The notes: a model not told the origin generated them from the sequence alone. A stretch of DNA of 64,000 nucleotides from Thalassotalea fonticola (GCF_032911225.1 NZ_CP136600.1:248001-312000); one strand, 5' to 3'; counted from the stretch's first letter, positions 1 through 8,815 are shown. Translations and numbers: made by a program.

Positions 1-441
1 ACCACCGGAATCTACTAGATAAATACAAGGTAAATTGTTTTCTAGTGCAATGGTTTGAGCTCGAATATGCTTTTTAACGGTGAGCGGATAGTACGTCCCA
101 CCTTTAACCGTTGCATCATTGGCAACGATAACACATTCTTGTCCGCCAACACGGCCAATACCTGTGATAATACCCGCAGCTGGGATGTTGTCTTTATATA
201 CATCATTAGCGGCTAATTGAGAAAACTCTAAAAATGGCGAGCCTGAATCTAATAAATTATAAACACGATCACGGGGCAGTAACTTACCACGACTTAAATG
301 ACGTTCACGGCTTTTTTCTCCGCCACCTAATTTGATACTGTCTAGCTTTACTTTTAAATCGTCAACTTGAACCTGCATGTGCGCCGCATTATCAGCGAAG
401 TCTTGACTGCGAACGTTTATTTTACTGGTTATTTTAGCCAC
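1..441 (-). CDS. liuB: methylcrotonyl-CoA carboxylase, carboxyltransferase (beta) subunit, N-terminal part
   Basis: This is the first 147 codons of the carboxyltransferase subunit of 3-methylcrotonyl-CoA carboxylase, the biotin enzyme that carboxylates 3-methylcrotonyl-CoA in leucine breakdown; the gene continues beyond the left edge. Visible family features are the N-terminal stretch ending in [21 protein letters not shown], the carboxyltransferase core [22 protein letters not shown], and the segment ending YLVDSGG. I chose a GTG start at 439-441 because AAGGAAA precedes it closely and the next in-frame ATG lies inside the conserved N-terminal region. The position after liuA and liuR supports the call. 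Usual family length is about 535 residues, so roughly three quarters is missing here. Confidence 0.9.
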   Translation of the reverse strand, partial: MAKITSKINVRSQDFADNAAHMQVQVDDLKVKLDSIKLGGGEKSRERHLSRGKLLPRDRVYNLLDSGSPFLEFSQLAANDVYKDNIPAAGIITGIGRVGGQECVIVANDATVKGGTYYPLTVKKHIRAQTIALENNLPCIYLVDSGG

Positions 442-695
442 GTGTTTTCCTTATATGTTCTCATTTGAACTGCGTTCAAAGTTAGAAACGAGATACTAGA
501 GACGAGAAACGCTAACAGCAATTCCGCTGTCAATTTGTTACTCTGAACCAATCGCTTTCCTGAATTTATTTCAGGATCTTCAATAATGATTAACTCTCTC
601 AAATAAAGAACAAAGAACAAAGAACATGAACTTTCGCACATCATGTTCAAATTCCTGCTCTTAGTTTCTCGTTTCTCTTTCTAGTTTCTTTTTCT
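442..695. repeat. repeat-filled spacer between liuA and liuB
   Basis: This 254-bp spacer is unusually long for two neighbouring genes of a liu operon. It holds four degenerate 7-bp units on the plus strand (TAGAAAC, GAGATAC, TAGAGAC, GAGAAAC; 483-510), a 19-bp near-palindrome (558-576, CCTGAA-5-TTCAGG), three copies of AAAGAAC (about 605-625), and heptamers in the opposite orientation at 664-690 (GAGAAAC, GAGAAAC, a 6-bp unit, AAGAAAC). The two heptamer blocks face each other and could base-pair. A 73-codon reading frame on the minus strand (429-650) is made almost entirely of this repeat material and I do not call it a gene. Confidence 0.75.
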
Positions 696-1862
696 TTACG
701 ATTCGTTGAATAGCTCTCGGCCAATCAACATACGACGAATTTCTGATGTACCTGCGCCAATCTCATAAAGTTTAGCATCACGCAATAAACGACCTGCCGG
801 AAATTCATTGATATAACCATTACCACCCAGTAATTGGATTGCATCTAATGCCATTTGGGTTGCTAATTCGGCTGAGTATAAAATTACAGCGGCAGCATCT
901 TTACGAGTAGTTTCACCACGATCACAAGCCATCGCAACCATATAGGCATACGATTTTGCTGCATTCATTTGAGTGTACATATCGGCAATTTTACCTTGCA
1001 CAAGTTGGAACTCACCGATAGATTGGCCAAATTGCTTGCGGTCGTGAATGTATGGAACGACTAAGTCCATACATGCATCCATGATCCCTAATGGACCACC
1101 TGAAAGAACAACACGCTCATAATCTAGGCCTGACATTAGTACTCGTACACCTTTGCCTTCTTCACCTAAAATGTTTTCGGCAGGTACTTCACAATCTTGG
1201 AATACTAATTCACAAGTGTTTGAACCTCGCATGCCTAATTTATCTAGCTTTTGATGACGAGAAAAGCCAGGATAGTCACGTTCAACAATAAAGGCTGTCA
1301 TACCTTTAGAACCGGCATTAACATCGGTTTTAGCATAAACTACATAAACGTTGGCATCTGGTCCGTTAGTGATCCACATTTTATTACCGTTTAAAATGTA
1401 CTTATCGCCTTGTTTATCGGCACGCAGTTTCATGCTTACTACATCAGAGCCTGCATTTGGCTCACTCATTGCTAACGCGCCAACGTGCTCACCTGTACAA
1501 AGTTTCGGTAAGTACTTTAGTTTTTGTTCATGAGAGCCATTTTTACTTAATTGGTTTAAACACAGGTTAGACATAGCGCCATAACTTAAACCTACCGATG
1601 CAGATGCGCGGCTAATTTCTTGCATCGCTACCATGTGCTCTAAATAGCCTAAGTTTGAGCCGCCATATTGTTCTTCAACGGTCATGCCTAACAAACCTAA
1701 GTCGCCAAATTTACGCCATAAATCTGCAGGAAATTCATTATCGATGTCAATTTGTTCAGCACGAGGCGCAATTTCATCACGAGCAAACGAGTTTACGGTA
1801 TCGCGGATCATGTCCACGGTTTCGCCTAGATTAAAGTTTAATGAAGAAAAAGTAGAAATCAT
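696..1862 (-). CDS. liuA: isovaleryl-CoA dehydrogenase
   Basis: This FAD-dependent acyl-CoA dehydrogenase oxidises isovaleryl-CoA to 3-methylcrotonyl-CoA in leucine catabolism and passes electrons to ETF. The 388 residues match the usual family length. The N-terminal helical domain, the middle FAD-contacting segment ([14 protein letters not shown], about 131-144; KMWITNG, about 161-167) and the C-terminal helical domain are all present. Within [15 protein letters not shown], Glu249 occupies the catalytic-base position specific to isovaleryl-CoA dehydrogenases, which separates it from short- and medium-chain enzymes whose Glu lies near the C-terminus. The gene lies directly downstream of liuR on the same strand, and liuB follows after the repeat-filled spacer. 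Confidence 0.95.
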   Translation of the reverse strand: MISTFSSLNFNLGETVDMIRDTVNSFARDEIAPRAEQIDIDNEFPADLWRKFGDLGLLGMTVEEQYGGSNLGYLEHMVAMQEISRASASVGLSYGAMSNLCLNQLSKNGSHEQKLKYLPKLCTGEHVGALAMSEPNAGSDVVSMKLRADKQGDKYILNGNKMWITNGPDANVYVVYAKTDVNAGSKGMTAFIVERDYPGFSRHQKLDKLGMRGSNTCELVFQDCEVPAENILGEEGKGVRVLMSGLDYERVVLSGGPLGIMDACMDLVVPYIHDRKQFGQSIGEFQLVQGKIADMYTQMNAAKSYAYMVAMACDRGETTRKDAAAVILYSAELATQMALDAIQLLGGNGYINEFPAGRLLRDAKLYEIGAGTSEIRRMLIGRELFNES

Positions 1863-1902
1863 GGTTGATCCTTTATGTAGTGTTGAAACGCATTTAATTA
1901 TT

Positions 1903-2310
1903 TTAGTTTAAATTAATGCTTTTATTTAATTCTTTGTGCGCTATTTCACAGCGCTTCTCTAATGTATCTAATTCCATAAGCACGACTTTAATATCATCAA
2001 GTTGTTGAATTAAGGCTGCCTTTTTTTCTGAAATTATTGTTTTAATCGTATCTAGTTGGCTGGTATTGGTTTTGTCATTATCGTAAAGCTCAAATAACCT
2101 GCCTGTTTCCGCTAAAGAAAAGCCCAAGCGTTTGCCTCGTAAAATTAATTTTAATCGTACACGGTCACGTCGGTTATAAATGCGAGTTTGGCCTTTACGC
2201 TCAGGAATAATTAACCCCTGATCTTCATAAAAACGAATACTACGAGTGGTAATATCAAACTCTTTGGCGAGTTCGCTAATTGAGAACGTTACTGTTTTTT
2301 GAGTTGCCAT
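1903..2310 (-). CDS. liuR: MerR-family regulator of branched-chain amino acid catabolism
   Basis: This 135-residue MerR-type protein has an N-terminal winged helix ([26 protein letters not shown], about 9-34), the typical R-x-Y-x-x-x-D/R-x-x-R-L-x-L-I segment, and a C-terminal coiled-coil dimerisation helix (about 85-125). LiuR is the known regulator of liu and ivd genes in many gamma- and betaproteobacteria, and this gene is the first of the leftward liu cluster. A palindrome lies 45 bp upstream of its start (2355-2376) and a second candidate site precedes the rightward ivd operon, which suggests control of both operons. The ligand is not evident from the sequence; branched-chain acyl-CoAs are the usual proposal. 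Confidence 0.88.
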   Translation of the reverse strand: MATQKTVTFSISELAKEFDITTRSIRFYEDQGLIIPERKGQTRIYNRRDRVRLKLILRGKRLGFSLAETGRLFELYDNDKTNTSQLDTIKTIISEKKAALIQQLDDIKVVLMELDTLEKRCEIAHKELNKSINLN

Positions 2311-2354
2311 AAGATAATTCGATTAATAATTTTAAATGAGTATAACCTCAAGGT

Positions 2355-2376
2355 AAGTTTACGTAAAGGTAAACTT
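2355..2376. promoter_or_regulatory. candidate LiuR operator upstream of liuR
   Basis: Two 8-bp arms, AAGTTTAC and GTAAACTT, flank a 6-bp centre. MerR-family regulators bind such palindromes between a widely spaced -35 and -10. It lies just upstream of liuR, consistent with control of the leftward liu genes. Binding itself is inferred. Confidence 0.6.
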
Positions 2377-2504
2377 TATTTTAGTGGGGGTGCTAGACGA
2401 TTTATATAATGATAATTGGGTTTATGCATACAGAATGCTCGCTAAAGCCAGTATTTGTAGACTTTGTCATGAATTGACTACACTTTTACTTATATTGAAT
2501 TTGC

Positions 2505-2520
2505 TTAACGTTGGCGTAAA
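2505..2520. promoter_or_regulatory. candidate LiuR operator upstream of the ivd operon
   Basis: TTAACG, four bases, then CGTAAA form an imperfect inverted repeat related in sequence to the 2355-2376 site. A TTGCTT hexamer begins four bases before it and TAAACT follows at 2525-2530, which could be a promoter with the operator in its spacer. It lies 70-85 bp before the thiolase start. Weaker than the first site. Confidence 0.4.
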
Positions 2521-2590
2521 CTTGTAAACTAATGTACTCTAATGCGAAATTTATAATTTTAGAATTCACTTCAAGTAAAGGACAATTAAC

Positions 2591-3775
2591 ATGTCATTAT
2601 CCGATCCTATCGTAATTGTATCAGCCGTTAGAACACCTATGGGTGGCTTTATGGGCGCATTAAGCAACGTGACTTCGCCAACTTTAGGCGCACAAGCAAT
2701 CCGTGCAGCTGTTTCACAAGCCAACTTAGCTTCAGATCAAGTTGATGAAGTTGTGATGGGATGTGTACTTGCTGCAGGTCTTAAACAAGCCCCGGCTCGT
2801 CAAGCAGCACTTGGTGCCGATTTAGACTTAGGTACTGTATGTTCTACGGTAAGCAAAGTGTGTGGTTCAGGTATGAAAGCTACCATGAACGCTTATGATT
2901 CAATTGCCGCAGGAAGTATTGATGTTGCTGTTGCTGGCGGTTTTGAAAGTATGTCACAAGCACCTTACATGTTACCAAAGGCCCGTGGCGGTATGCGTAT
3001 GGGACATGGTCAAGTGCTTGACCATATGATGCTTGACGGTTTAGAAAATGCTTATGACGGAATTGCGATGGGGTGTTTCGCCCAAGTTACAGCCGATGAC
3101 GTGGCTTTTACTCGTGAAGATATGGATGCATTTGCTATCGCTTCTTTAACGAAAGCTAACGCCGCAATTAATAATGGGCACTTTAAAGATGAAATTACTC
3201 CGGTAACATTTAAAACTCGTCGCGGTGATGTAACTGTTGATACCGATGAACAACCAGGCAATGCCCGCCCGGAAAAGATCCCTTCATTACGTGCGGCGTT
3301 TAAACGTGACGGAACAATTACTGCGGCTAATTCAAGTTCTATTTCTGATGGTGCTGCAGCTATGGTGTTAATGCGCTTGTCGGAAGCTGAAAAGCGTGGT
3401 TTAACGCCTCTTTGTAAAATAGTTGGCCATACTAACCACGCGCAAAAGCCAAGCGAGTTTACCGTAGCACCTGTAGGTGCAATGAATAAATTGTTTGCTC
3501 GTATTGGCTGGACAAAAAATGATGTCGATTTATTTGAAATAAACGAAGCGTTCGCTATGGTTACTATGCTAGCAATTAAAGAGCTTGGTCTAGATAATGA
3601 CAAAGTAAACGTTCATGGCGGAGCGTGTGCACTTGGTCATCCAATTGGCGCAAGTGGGGCTCGTATTATCGTGACACTGATTCATGCCCTAAAACAACGC
3701 GGTTTAAGTAAAGGTGTAGCTTCTCTTTGTATTGGTGGTGGTGAAGCCACAGCTATCGCCGTAGAAATGCTTTAA
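2591..3775 (+). CDS. ivdA: acetyl-CoA C-acyltransferase (thiolase) of the ivd operon
   Basis: This 394-residue thiolase would cleave 2-methylacetoacetyl-CoA (isoleucine branch) or acetoacetyl-CoA (end of the leucine branch) with CoA. The nucleophile Cys91 lies in VCGSGMKA, the His350 motif is GGACALGHPIGASG, and the second active-site Cys380 lies in CIGGGEATA; all three catalytic positions are intact. The start follows AAGGACAATTAAC, a good ribosome binding site. It is first in the rightward ivd series. In the described Shewanella ivd operon the next gene is methylmalonate-semialdehyde dehydrogenase (mmsA/ivdB); here that gene is absent and a hairpin terminator follows instead. Confidence 0.9.
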   Translation: MSLSDPIVIVSAVRTPMGGFMGALSNVTSPTLGAQAIRAAVSQANLASDQVDEVVMGCVLAAGLKQAPARQAALGADLDLGTVCSTVSKVCGSGMKATMNAYDSIAAGSIDVAVAGGFESMSQAPYMLPKARGGMRMGHGQVLDHMMLDGLENAYDGIAMGCFAQVTADDVAFTREDMDAFAIASLTKANAAINNGHFKDEITPVTFKTRRGDVTVDTDEQPGNARPEKIPSLRAAFKRDGTITAANSSSISDGAAAMVLMRLSEAEKRGLTPLCKIVGHTNHAQKPSEFTVAPVGAMNKLFARIGWTKNDVDLFEINEAFAMVTMLAIKELGLDNDKVNVHGGACALGHPIGASGARIIVTLIHALKQRGLSKGVASLCIGGGEATAIAVEML

Positions 3776-3790
3776 GCAATAATTATTATG

Positions 3791-3818
3791 AATAACCGCG
3801 GCCTTTGCCGCGGTTATT
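3791..3818 (+). terminator. hairpin after the thiolase gene
   Basis: A perfect 12-bp stem, AATAACCGCGGC / GCCGCGGTTATT, with loop CTTT. There is no long T-run after it, so termination may be partial and the downstream ivd genes may have their own promoter or rely on read-through. Confidence 0.65.
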
Positions 3819-3882
3819 GTATGTAACAATGAATTTTCGATCTTTAATCTAATCTAGATCTGTAATTCAATATTAGGAATCA

Positions 3883-5043
3883 ATGATGAATTTTAACTTA
3901 TCTGAAGATCAGCAAATGTTTGCTGATATGGCTAGCCAATTTGCGCAAGCCGAATTTGCACCGTTAGCTGCAAAGTGGGACAGTGAGCATATTTTTCCAA
4001 AAGACGTTATTGCCAAAGCCGGAGAGCTTGGCTTTTGTGGTTTATATAGCCCAGAAAATGCCGGTGGTTTGGGTTTATCACGTTTAGACTCATCAATCAT
4101 CTTTGAGCAGTTGTCTATGGGGTGTACAGCCACAACCGCGATGATCACTATTCATAATATGGCTACTTGGATGTTAGCCACTTGGGGCACCGATGTTGTT
4201 AAAAATGAGTGGTGTGATGACTTAGTCAGTGGTCAACAACTTGCTTCTTACTGTTTAACTGAGCCCGGGGCTGGATCTGATGCCGCAGCTTTGCGAACTT
4301 CGGCCAAAAAAGATGGCGATGAGTATATTATTAATGGCTCGAAAATGTTTATCTCGGGTGCCGGTGAAACAGATGTACTAATTGCTATGGTGCGTACTGG
4401 TGGGCCTGGCGCTAAAGGTATTTCTGCGGTTGTTATTCCAGCCGATGCTGCTGGTGTTATTTACGGTAAAGCCGAAGAGAAATTGGGGTGGAATGCACAA
4501 CCAACTCGCTTAATTACCTTTGAAGATGTACGTATTCCTGTCGCTAATTTACTTGGTGAAGAAGGTGAAGGGTTTGCTATTGCGATGAAAGGCCTAGATG
4601 GCGGTCGTATAAATATTGCCACATGTTCTATAGGTACCGCGCAACAGGCATTAAATACAGCACTTGAATACATGAAAGAGCGTGAACAGTTTGGTAAGCC
4701 AATTGCTGCTTTTCAAGGTATGCAATTTAAATTGGCTGATATGGCCACTGAACTGGTAGCCGCACGTCAAATGGTGCGCTTAGCAGCATTTAAATTAGAC
4801 AGTAACGACCCTGAAAAAACGGCTTATTGTGCAATGGCAAAACAATTTGCAACAGATGTTGGTTTTAAGGTGTGTGATGCAGCTCTGCAAATACATGGCG
4901 GTTATGGGTATATCAAAGAATATCCACTAGAGCGCCACTTTCGTGATGTTCGTGTACACCAAATATTAGAAGGAACTAATGAGATCATGCGTCTTATAGT
5001 TTCGCGTCGTTTATTAACTGAAGGCGCAGGCCAAATTTTATAA
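3883..5043 (+). CDS. ivdC: acyl-CoA dehydrogenase (probable isobutyryl-/2-methylbutyryl-CoA dehydrogenase)
   Basis: This 386-residue FAD acyl-CoA dehydrogenase probably oxidises isobutyryl-CoA or 2-methylbutyryl-CoA in valine and isoleucine catabolism. YCLTEPGAGSDAAALRT (about 125-141) and KMFISGAGETDV (about 156-167) are the FAD/substrate segments, and the C-terminal HQILEGTNEIMR places the catalytic Glu at about 363, as in short-chain and isobutyryl enzymes and unlike LiuA. Two adjacent ATG codons (3883 and 3886) both fit the AGGA ribosome binding site. The enoyl-CoA hydratase gene starts 13 bp downstream, so the pair is cotranscribed. Substrate choice is inferred from operon context. Confidence 0.88.
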   Translation: MMNFNLSEDQQMFADMASQFAQAEFAPLAAKWDSEHIFPKDVIAKAGELGFCGLYSPENAGGLGLSRLDSSIIFEQLSMGCTATTAMITIHNMATWMLATWGTDVVKNEWCDDLVSGQQLASYCLTEPGAGSDAAALRTSAKKDGDEYIINGSKMFISGAGETDVLIAMVRTGGPGAKGISAVVIPADAAGVIYGKAEEKLGWNAQPTRLITFEDVRIPVANLLGEEGEGFAIAMKGLDGGRINIATCSIGTAQQALNTALEYMKEREQFGKPIAAFQGMQFKLADMATELVAARQMVRLAAFKLDSNDPEKTAYCAMAKQFATDVGFKVCDAALQIHGGYGYIKEYPLERHFRDVRVHQILEGTNEIMRLIVSRRLLTEGAGQIL

Positions 5044-5056
5044 GGTTTTTTATCCT

Positions 5057-5833
5057 ATGACTGATTTATTACAATTGGAAAAAAATGGTAATACCGCGGT
5101 AATTACTTTTAATAACCCTCCTGCTCATACTTGGACTGTTGAAAGTTTATCTGCGTTAACAACTATGGTTGAAGCGCTTAACCAAGATAAAGATATTTAT
5201 GCATTAGTAGTTACCGGTGGCGGCGAAAAATTCTTTTCTGCCGGTGCTGATTTAAACCTGTTTGCCGATGGCGACATAGCAACAGCTACACTAATGTCTA
5301 ATTTATTTGGTCAGGCATTTGAAACACTATCTAAGTTTCGAGGGGTATCAATTGCTGCCATAAATGGCTGGTCAATGGGCGGGGGACTTGAAGTCGCTCT
5401 CGCATGCGACCTGCGCATTGCTGAAGAGCATGCAAATATGGCACTACCTGAAGCTTCTGTGGGTTTATTGCCATGTGCAGGTGGAACTCAGAACTTGCAT
5501 ATATTAGTCGGCGAAGGTTGGACTAAACGGATGATTTTATGTGGTGAACGAGTTGATGCACAAACGGCGTTACGCATTGGTTTAGTCGAAGAAGTTGTTG
5601 CTAAAGGTACAGCAAAAGAGGCTGCTATAGCACTTGCAGCGAAAGTTGCACGACAAAGCCCTGTAGCCGTTGCAGCATGTAAAAATCTAATTCAAATGAA
5701 TCGCTCAATGCCTATAGATGAAGCGTTGCCGATAGAACGTCAAGCATTCGTAGATTTATTTGACAGTAAAGATCAAAAAGAGGGGGTTAACGCCTTTCTC
5801 GAAAAACGTAAACCACAATGGCTAAACGAATAG
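5057..5833 (+). CDS. ivdD: enoyl-CoA hydratase of the ivd operon
   Basis: This 258-residue crotonase-fold protein would hydrate methacrylyl-CoA or tiglyl-CoA, the products of the preceding dehydrogenase. The oxyanion-hole segments FFSAGADL (about 72-79) and GGGLEVALACDLRIA (about 111-125) are present, and both catalytic glutamates of the family appear to be kept: the Glu of GGGLEV and that of LPEASVGLLP. Length is normal. It is separated by 13 bp from the dehydrogenase and by 8 bp from the preferred start of the next gene, typical of translationally coupled operon genes. Confidence 0.87.
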   Translation: MTDLLQLEKNGNTAVITFNNPPAHTWTVESLSALTTMVEALNQDKDIYALVVTGGGEKFFSAGADLNLFADGDIATATLMSNLFGQAFETLSKFRGVSIAAINGWSMGGGLEVALACDLRIAEEHANMALPEASVGLLPCAGGTQNLHILVGEGWTKRMILCGERVDAQTALRIGLVEEVVAKGTAKEAAIALAAKVARQSPVAVAACKNLIQMNRSMPIDEALPIERQAFVDLFDSKDQKEGVNAFLEKRKPQWLNE

Positions 5834-5841
5834 GATTAACC

Positions 5842-6960
5842 ATGTCTGAAGTAGTATTATTTGAAGAATTAAGCTGTAGCAATGGTAAAAAAATTGCCGT
5901 TGCTACGTTAAATGCTGAGCGCTCATTAAATGCGTTAAGCCATGACATGGTGAAGCAATTATATCCACAGTTATCAATATGGCAAAAAGACCGCAACATA
6001 GCGGCGGTTTTTTTACAGGGCGCTGGCGAAAAAGCTTTTTGTGCTGGTGGCGACATTGTTCACCTTTATAATAACTTGCCTGAAAAAAACGGCGATCCAG
6101 CACCGGGTATTGAAGAGTTCTTTCGTGACGAATATCAATTAGATTATTTGATCCATACCTTTGACAAGCCTTTTATCGTATGGGGCAATGGTATTGTAAT
6201 GGGGGGGGGATTAGGCCTAATGGCTGGTGGTAGTCATCGGATTGTTACCGAAACTACACGGATTGCAATGCCAGAAATCAGTATAGGCTTATATCCTGAT
6301 GTTGGCGGTAGCTATTTTTTAAATAAAATGCCGGGTAACAGTGGCTTGTTTTTAGGTTTAACCGGCGCTTCTATTAATGCCGCTGATGCTAAATACACTC
6401 ACCTTGCCGACCACTTTATTAATAATGATAAAAAACTGGCCCTATTAGATGAGTTATTAACAGTAAATTGGGGCGATACCATTGCCTTAAATCATCAAAA
6501 GTTAAGTTCACTTATTGTCGGTTTTGAACAACGCTCTATTGCGAATGCACCTATTTCAAATGTACAGCATCATCAATCACTTATCACTGAGCTAACTAAC
6601 GGAGATAATTTAACGTCTATAGTTGATAATATTTTAACATTTGAAACTGAAGATAAATGGTTGTCGCGAGCGAAAACGTCTCTTGCTCATGGCAGCCCAA
6701 TTAGTGCCATGCTTACTTATCGTCAACTTCAAGAAAGTGCTAATTTATCTTTGCTAGAATGTTTTAGGTTAGAACTTGGCGTATCAACAAAATGTGGTGA
6801 GTTTGGTGAGTTCAAAGAAGGTGTTCGCGCACTTTTAATTGAAAAAGATAATAATCCGCAGTGGAAATACAATAGTGTAAGTGATGTTGAAGCAAATGTT
6901 ATCGATTGGTTTTTTACATCCCCTTGGACTAAAACTGAACACCCTTTAGCTAGTTTATAA
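5842..6960 (+). CDS. ivdE: 3-hydroxyisobutyryl-CoA hydrolase
   Basis: A second crotonase-fold protein, here of the hydrolase type: it releases CoA from 3-hydroxyisobutyryl-CoA in valine breakdown. Diagnostic segments are GNGIVMGGGLGLMAGGSHRIVTE, AMPEISIGLYPDVGGSYFL (catalytic Glu and Asp region) and the long C-terminal extension absent from hydratases. I start it at ATG 5842 because AGGATTAACC lies directly upstream; an in-frame ATG at 5818 would overlap the upstream gene by 16 bp and add eight non-conserved residues. This gives 372 residues, close to the usual length. Confidence 0.9.
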   Translation: MSEVVLFEELSCSNGKKIAVATLNAERSLNALSHDMVKQLYPQLSIWQKDRNIAAVFLQGAGEKAFCAGGDIVHLYNNLPEKNGDPAPGIEEFFRDEYQLDYLIHTFDKPFIVWGNGIVMGGGLGLMAGGSHRIVTETTRIAMPEISIGLYPDVGGSYFLNKMPGNSGLFLGLTGASINAADAKYTHLADHFINNDKKLALLDELLTVNWGDTIALNHQKLSSLIVGFEQRSIANAPISNVQHHQSLITELTNGDNLTSIVDNILTFETEDKWLSRAKTSLAHGSPISAMLTYRQLQESANLSLLECFRLELGVSTKCGEFGEFKEGVRALLIEKDNNPQWKYNSVSDVEANVIDWFFTSPWTKTEHPLASL

Positions 6961-6988
6961 TTACAGAATTCATATTTAGGAGTTAACT

Positions 6989-7876
6989 ATGGCGAATATC
7001 GCATTCATCGGTTTAGGTAATATGGGCGGCCCTATGGCCTCAAACTTACTTAAGTCAGGTCATCAAGTTGCAGTTTTTGATTTATTTCCTGAGGCTGTCG
7101 CTAAATTAGTTAGTGAAGGAGCATCTACTGCTGATAAAGTTTCAACATGTGTAAAAGATGCAGACTTTATAGTTTCAATGCTTCCTGCAGGCAAGCATGT
7201 TGAAGGATTATATATAGGTGATGACGGTTTAATTAATTACATTAAACACGGTAGTTTAGTCATTGACTCATCAACTATAGATAAGGGCACTGTAATAAAA
7301 GTATCCGCTGAACTTGCTAATAAAGGTATTAACTTTATCGATGCTCCTGTTTCAGGCGGTGTTGGTGGTGCTCAAGCAGGTACTTTAAGTTTTATGGTTG
7401 GTGGTGATGTTGCTGACTTTAACCGCGCTAAGCCGATACTTGATAATATGGGGAAAAATATTTTTCATGCTGGCGCTCATGGTGCAGGCCAAGTGGCAAA
7501 AGTATGTAATAACATGCTATTAGCTATCTTAATGTCCGGAACTGCAGAAGCATTACAGCTTGGCATGGACAATGGTCTTGATGCAAAGGTACTCTCAGAC
7601 ATCATGTTACAAAGCTCAGGTCGAAATTGGACTTTAGAAGTTTATAATCCGTGTCCTGGGGTGATGGAAAATGTACCCTCATCAAATAATTATAATGGTG
7701 GTTTTATGACTGATTTAATGGCTAAAGATCTAGGGTTGGCTATGGATACGGCAGTACAAAGTCAGTCTGCAACACCTATGGGAACCATGGCCCGCAGTTT
7801 ATTCGCTTTACACGCAGGCAAAGGTAATGGCGGTAAAGATTTTAGTAGTATTATCAAAATGTTTGAAAAGGCTTAG
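6989..7876 (+). CDS. mmsB: 3-hydroxyisobutyrate dehydrogenase
   Basis: This 295-residue NAD-dependent dehydrogenase converts 3-hydroxyisobutyrate to methylmalonate semialdehyde (ivdF in Shewanella naming). The N-terminal Rossmann motif is GLGNMGGPMA (about 7-16), the substrate-binding signature DAPVSGGVGGAQAG is about residues 119-132, and the catalytic Lys lies in GAGQVAKVCNNML. AGGAG precedes the ATG. The product normally goes to methylmalonate-semialdehyde dehydrogenase, whose gene is not in this window. Confidence 0.93.
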   Translation: MANIAFIGLGNMGGPMASNLLKSGHQVAVFDLFPEAVAKLVSEGASTADKVSTCVKDADFIVSMLPAGKHVEGLYIGDDGLINYIKHGSLVIDSSTIDKGTVIKVSAELANKGINFIDAPVSGGVGGAQAGTLSFMVGGDVADFNRAKPILDNMGKNIFHAGAHGAGQVAKVCNNMLLAILMSGTAEALQLGMDNGLDAKVLSDIMLQSSGRNWTLEVYNPCPGVMENVPSSNNYNGGFMTDLMAKDLGLAMDTAVQSQSATPMGTMARSLFALHAGKGNGGKDFSSIIKMFEKA

Positions 7877-7906
7877 GCCTGTCCAACATATTAGAAAGGT
7901 AGAAAA

Positions 7907-8668
7907 ATGAATTTACAAGATAAAGTAATTGTAATCACTGGTGGCGGTCAAGGTTTAGGTCGCACAATGGCTGTAGAGTTTGCTAAGAAAGGTGCTAAAT
8001 TAGCACTAATCGATTTGAGCGAAGAAATGCTGGCTGAAACAGTAAGTTTAGTAGAACAAGTTGGCAGCTCGGCGAAATACTATTTAGCTAATGTGACTAA
8101 TGAAGAGCAAGTTGAACAAACATTTGCACAAATAGCTAGCGACTTTAATGGTATTGATGGTTTAGTTAACAATGCCGGCATCTTACGCGATGGTATGTTT
8201 GTTAAAGCCAAAGATGGCGAAATAACTAAAAAAATGTCACTGGCACAGTTTCAATCAGTTATTGATGTGAACTTAACCGGCGTGTTTTTATGTGGTCGTG
8301 AGGCTGCAGTACAAATGATAAAACATGATCGTCAAGGTGTTATCGTTAATATGTCGTCAATTGCTCGTGGTGGAAATATGGGGCAAACAAACTATGCCGC
8401 AGCAAAAGCTGGCGTTGTTGCAATGACTGTAACATGGGCTCGTGAACTTGGACGTCAAGGCATCCGTGTTGGCGCAATTGCACCAGGTGTTATCAAAACA
8501 GCGATGACTGATGCAATGAAACCAGAAATGCGTGAACGTTTAGAGAAAATGAAACCTGTTGGCCGTTTAGGTACACCAGAAGAAATTGCTCATACTGCAC
8601 AATACATTTTTGAAAATGATTTCTTTACTGGTCGTGTTGTTGAATGTGACGGTGGCTTAAGCATGTAA
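7907..8668 (+). CDS. ivdG: SDR-family dehydrogenase (probable 2-methyl-3-hydroxybutyryl-CoA dehydrogenase)
   Basis: This 253-residue short-chain dehydrogenase has the TGGGQGLG cofactor motif near the N-terminus, NNAG in the middle, and the catalytic Ser and Tyr-x-x-x-Lys (NYAAAKAG). As last gene of the ivd operon it most likely oxidises 2-methyl-3-hydroxybutyryl-CoA in the isoleucine branch, supplying the substrate of the thiolase at the head of the operon. An FabG-like role cannot be excluded from sequence alone, since the family is broad. A strong terminator follows. Confidence 0.8.
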   Translation: MNLQDKVIVITGGGQGLGRTMAVEFAKKGAKLALIDLSEEMLAETVSLVEQVGSSAKYYLANVTNEEQVEQTFAQIASDFNGIDGLVNNAGILRDGMFVKAKDGEITKKMSLAQFQSVIDVNLTGVFLCGREAAVQMIKHDRQGVIVNMSSIARGGNMGQTNYAAAKAGVVAMTVTWARELGRQGIRVGAIAPGVIKTAMTDAMKPEMRERLEKMKPVGRLGTPEEIAHTAQYIFENDFFTGRVVECDGGLSM

Positions 8669-8689
8669 ATTGCTTGAAAATTTTAATAA

Positions 8690-8715
8690 AAAACGAGCTA
8701 TGCTCGTTTTTTTTT
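8690..8715 (+). terminator. intrinsic terminator of the ivd operon
   Basis: Stem AAAACGAGC / GCTCGTTTT with a TAT loop, continuing into a run of nine T. It lies 22 bp after the SDR stop codon. Confidence 0.93.
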
Positions 8716-8726
8716 GCTTATAATAT

Positions 8727-8785
8727 TAGGAGCTAGGAGCTAGGAGCTAGGAGCTAGGAGCTAGGAGCTAGGAGCTAGGAGCTAG
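8727..8785 (+). repeat. 7-bp tandem repeat (TAGGAGC) x 8.4
   Basis: A perfect array of the heptamer TAGGAGC over 59 bp, placed between the ivd terminator and the gmhB start, about 30 bp before that ATG. Perfect repetition implies recent or ongoing slippage. It fits the degenerate KAGRRRC heptamer seen in four other spacers of this window. Confidence 0.97.
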
Positions 8786-8815
8786 TATCATAACTGAGTA
8801 AATAAAGAGTAATAA

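Noticed and set aside
429..650. 73-codon frame on the minus strand between liuA and liuB
   Set aside because: It is made of heptamer, palindrome and AAAGAAC repeat sequence, has no ribosome binding site and overlaps the liuB start.
8727..8785. CRISPR array
   Set aside because: The repeat unit is 7 bp with no spacers and no cas genes nearby.
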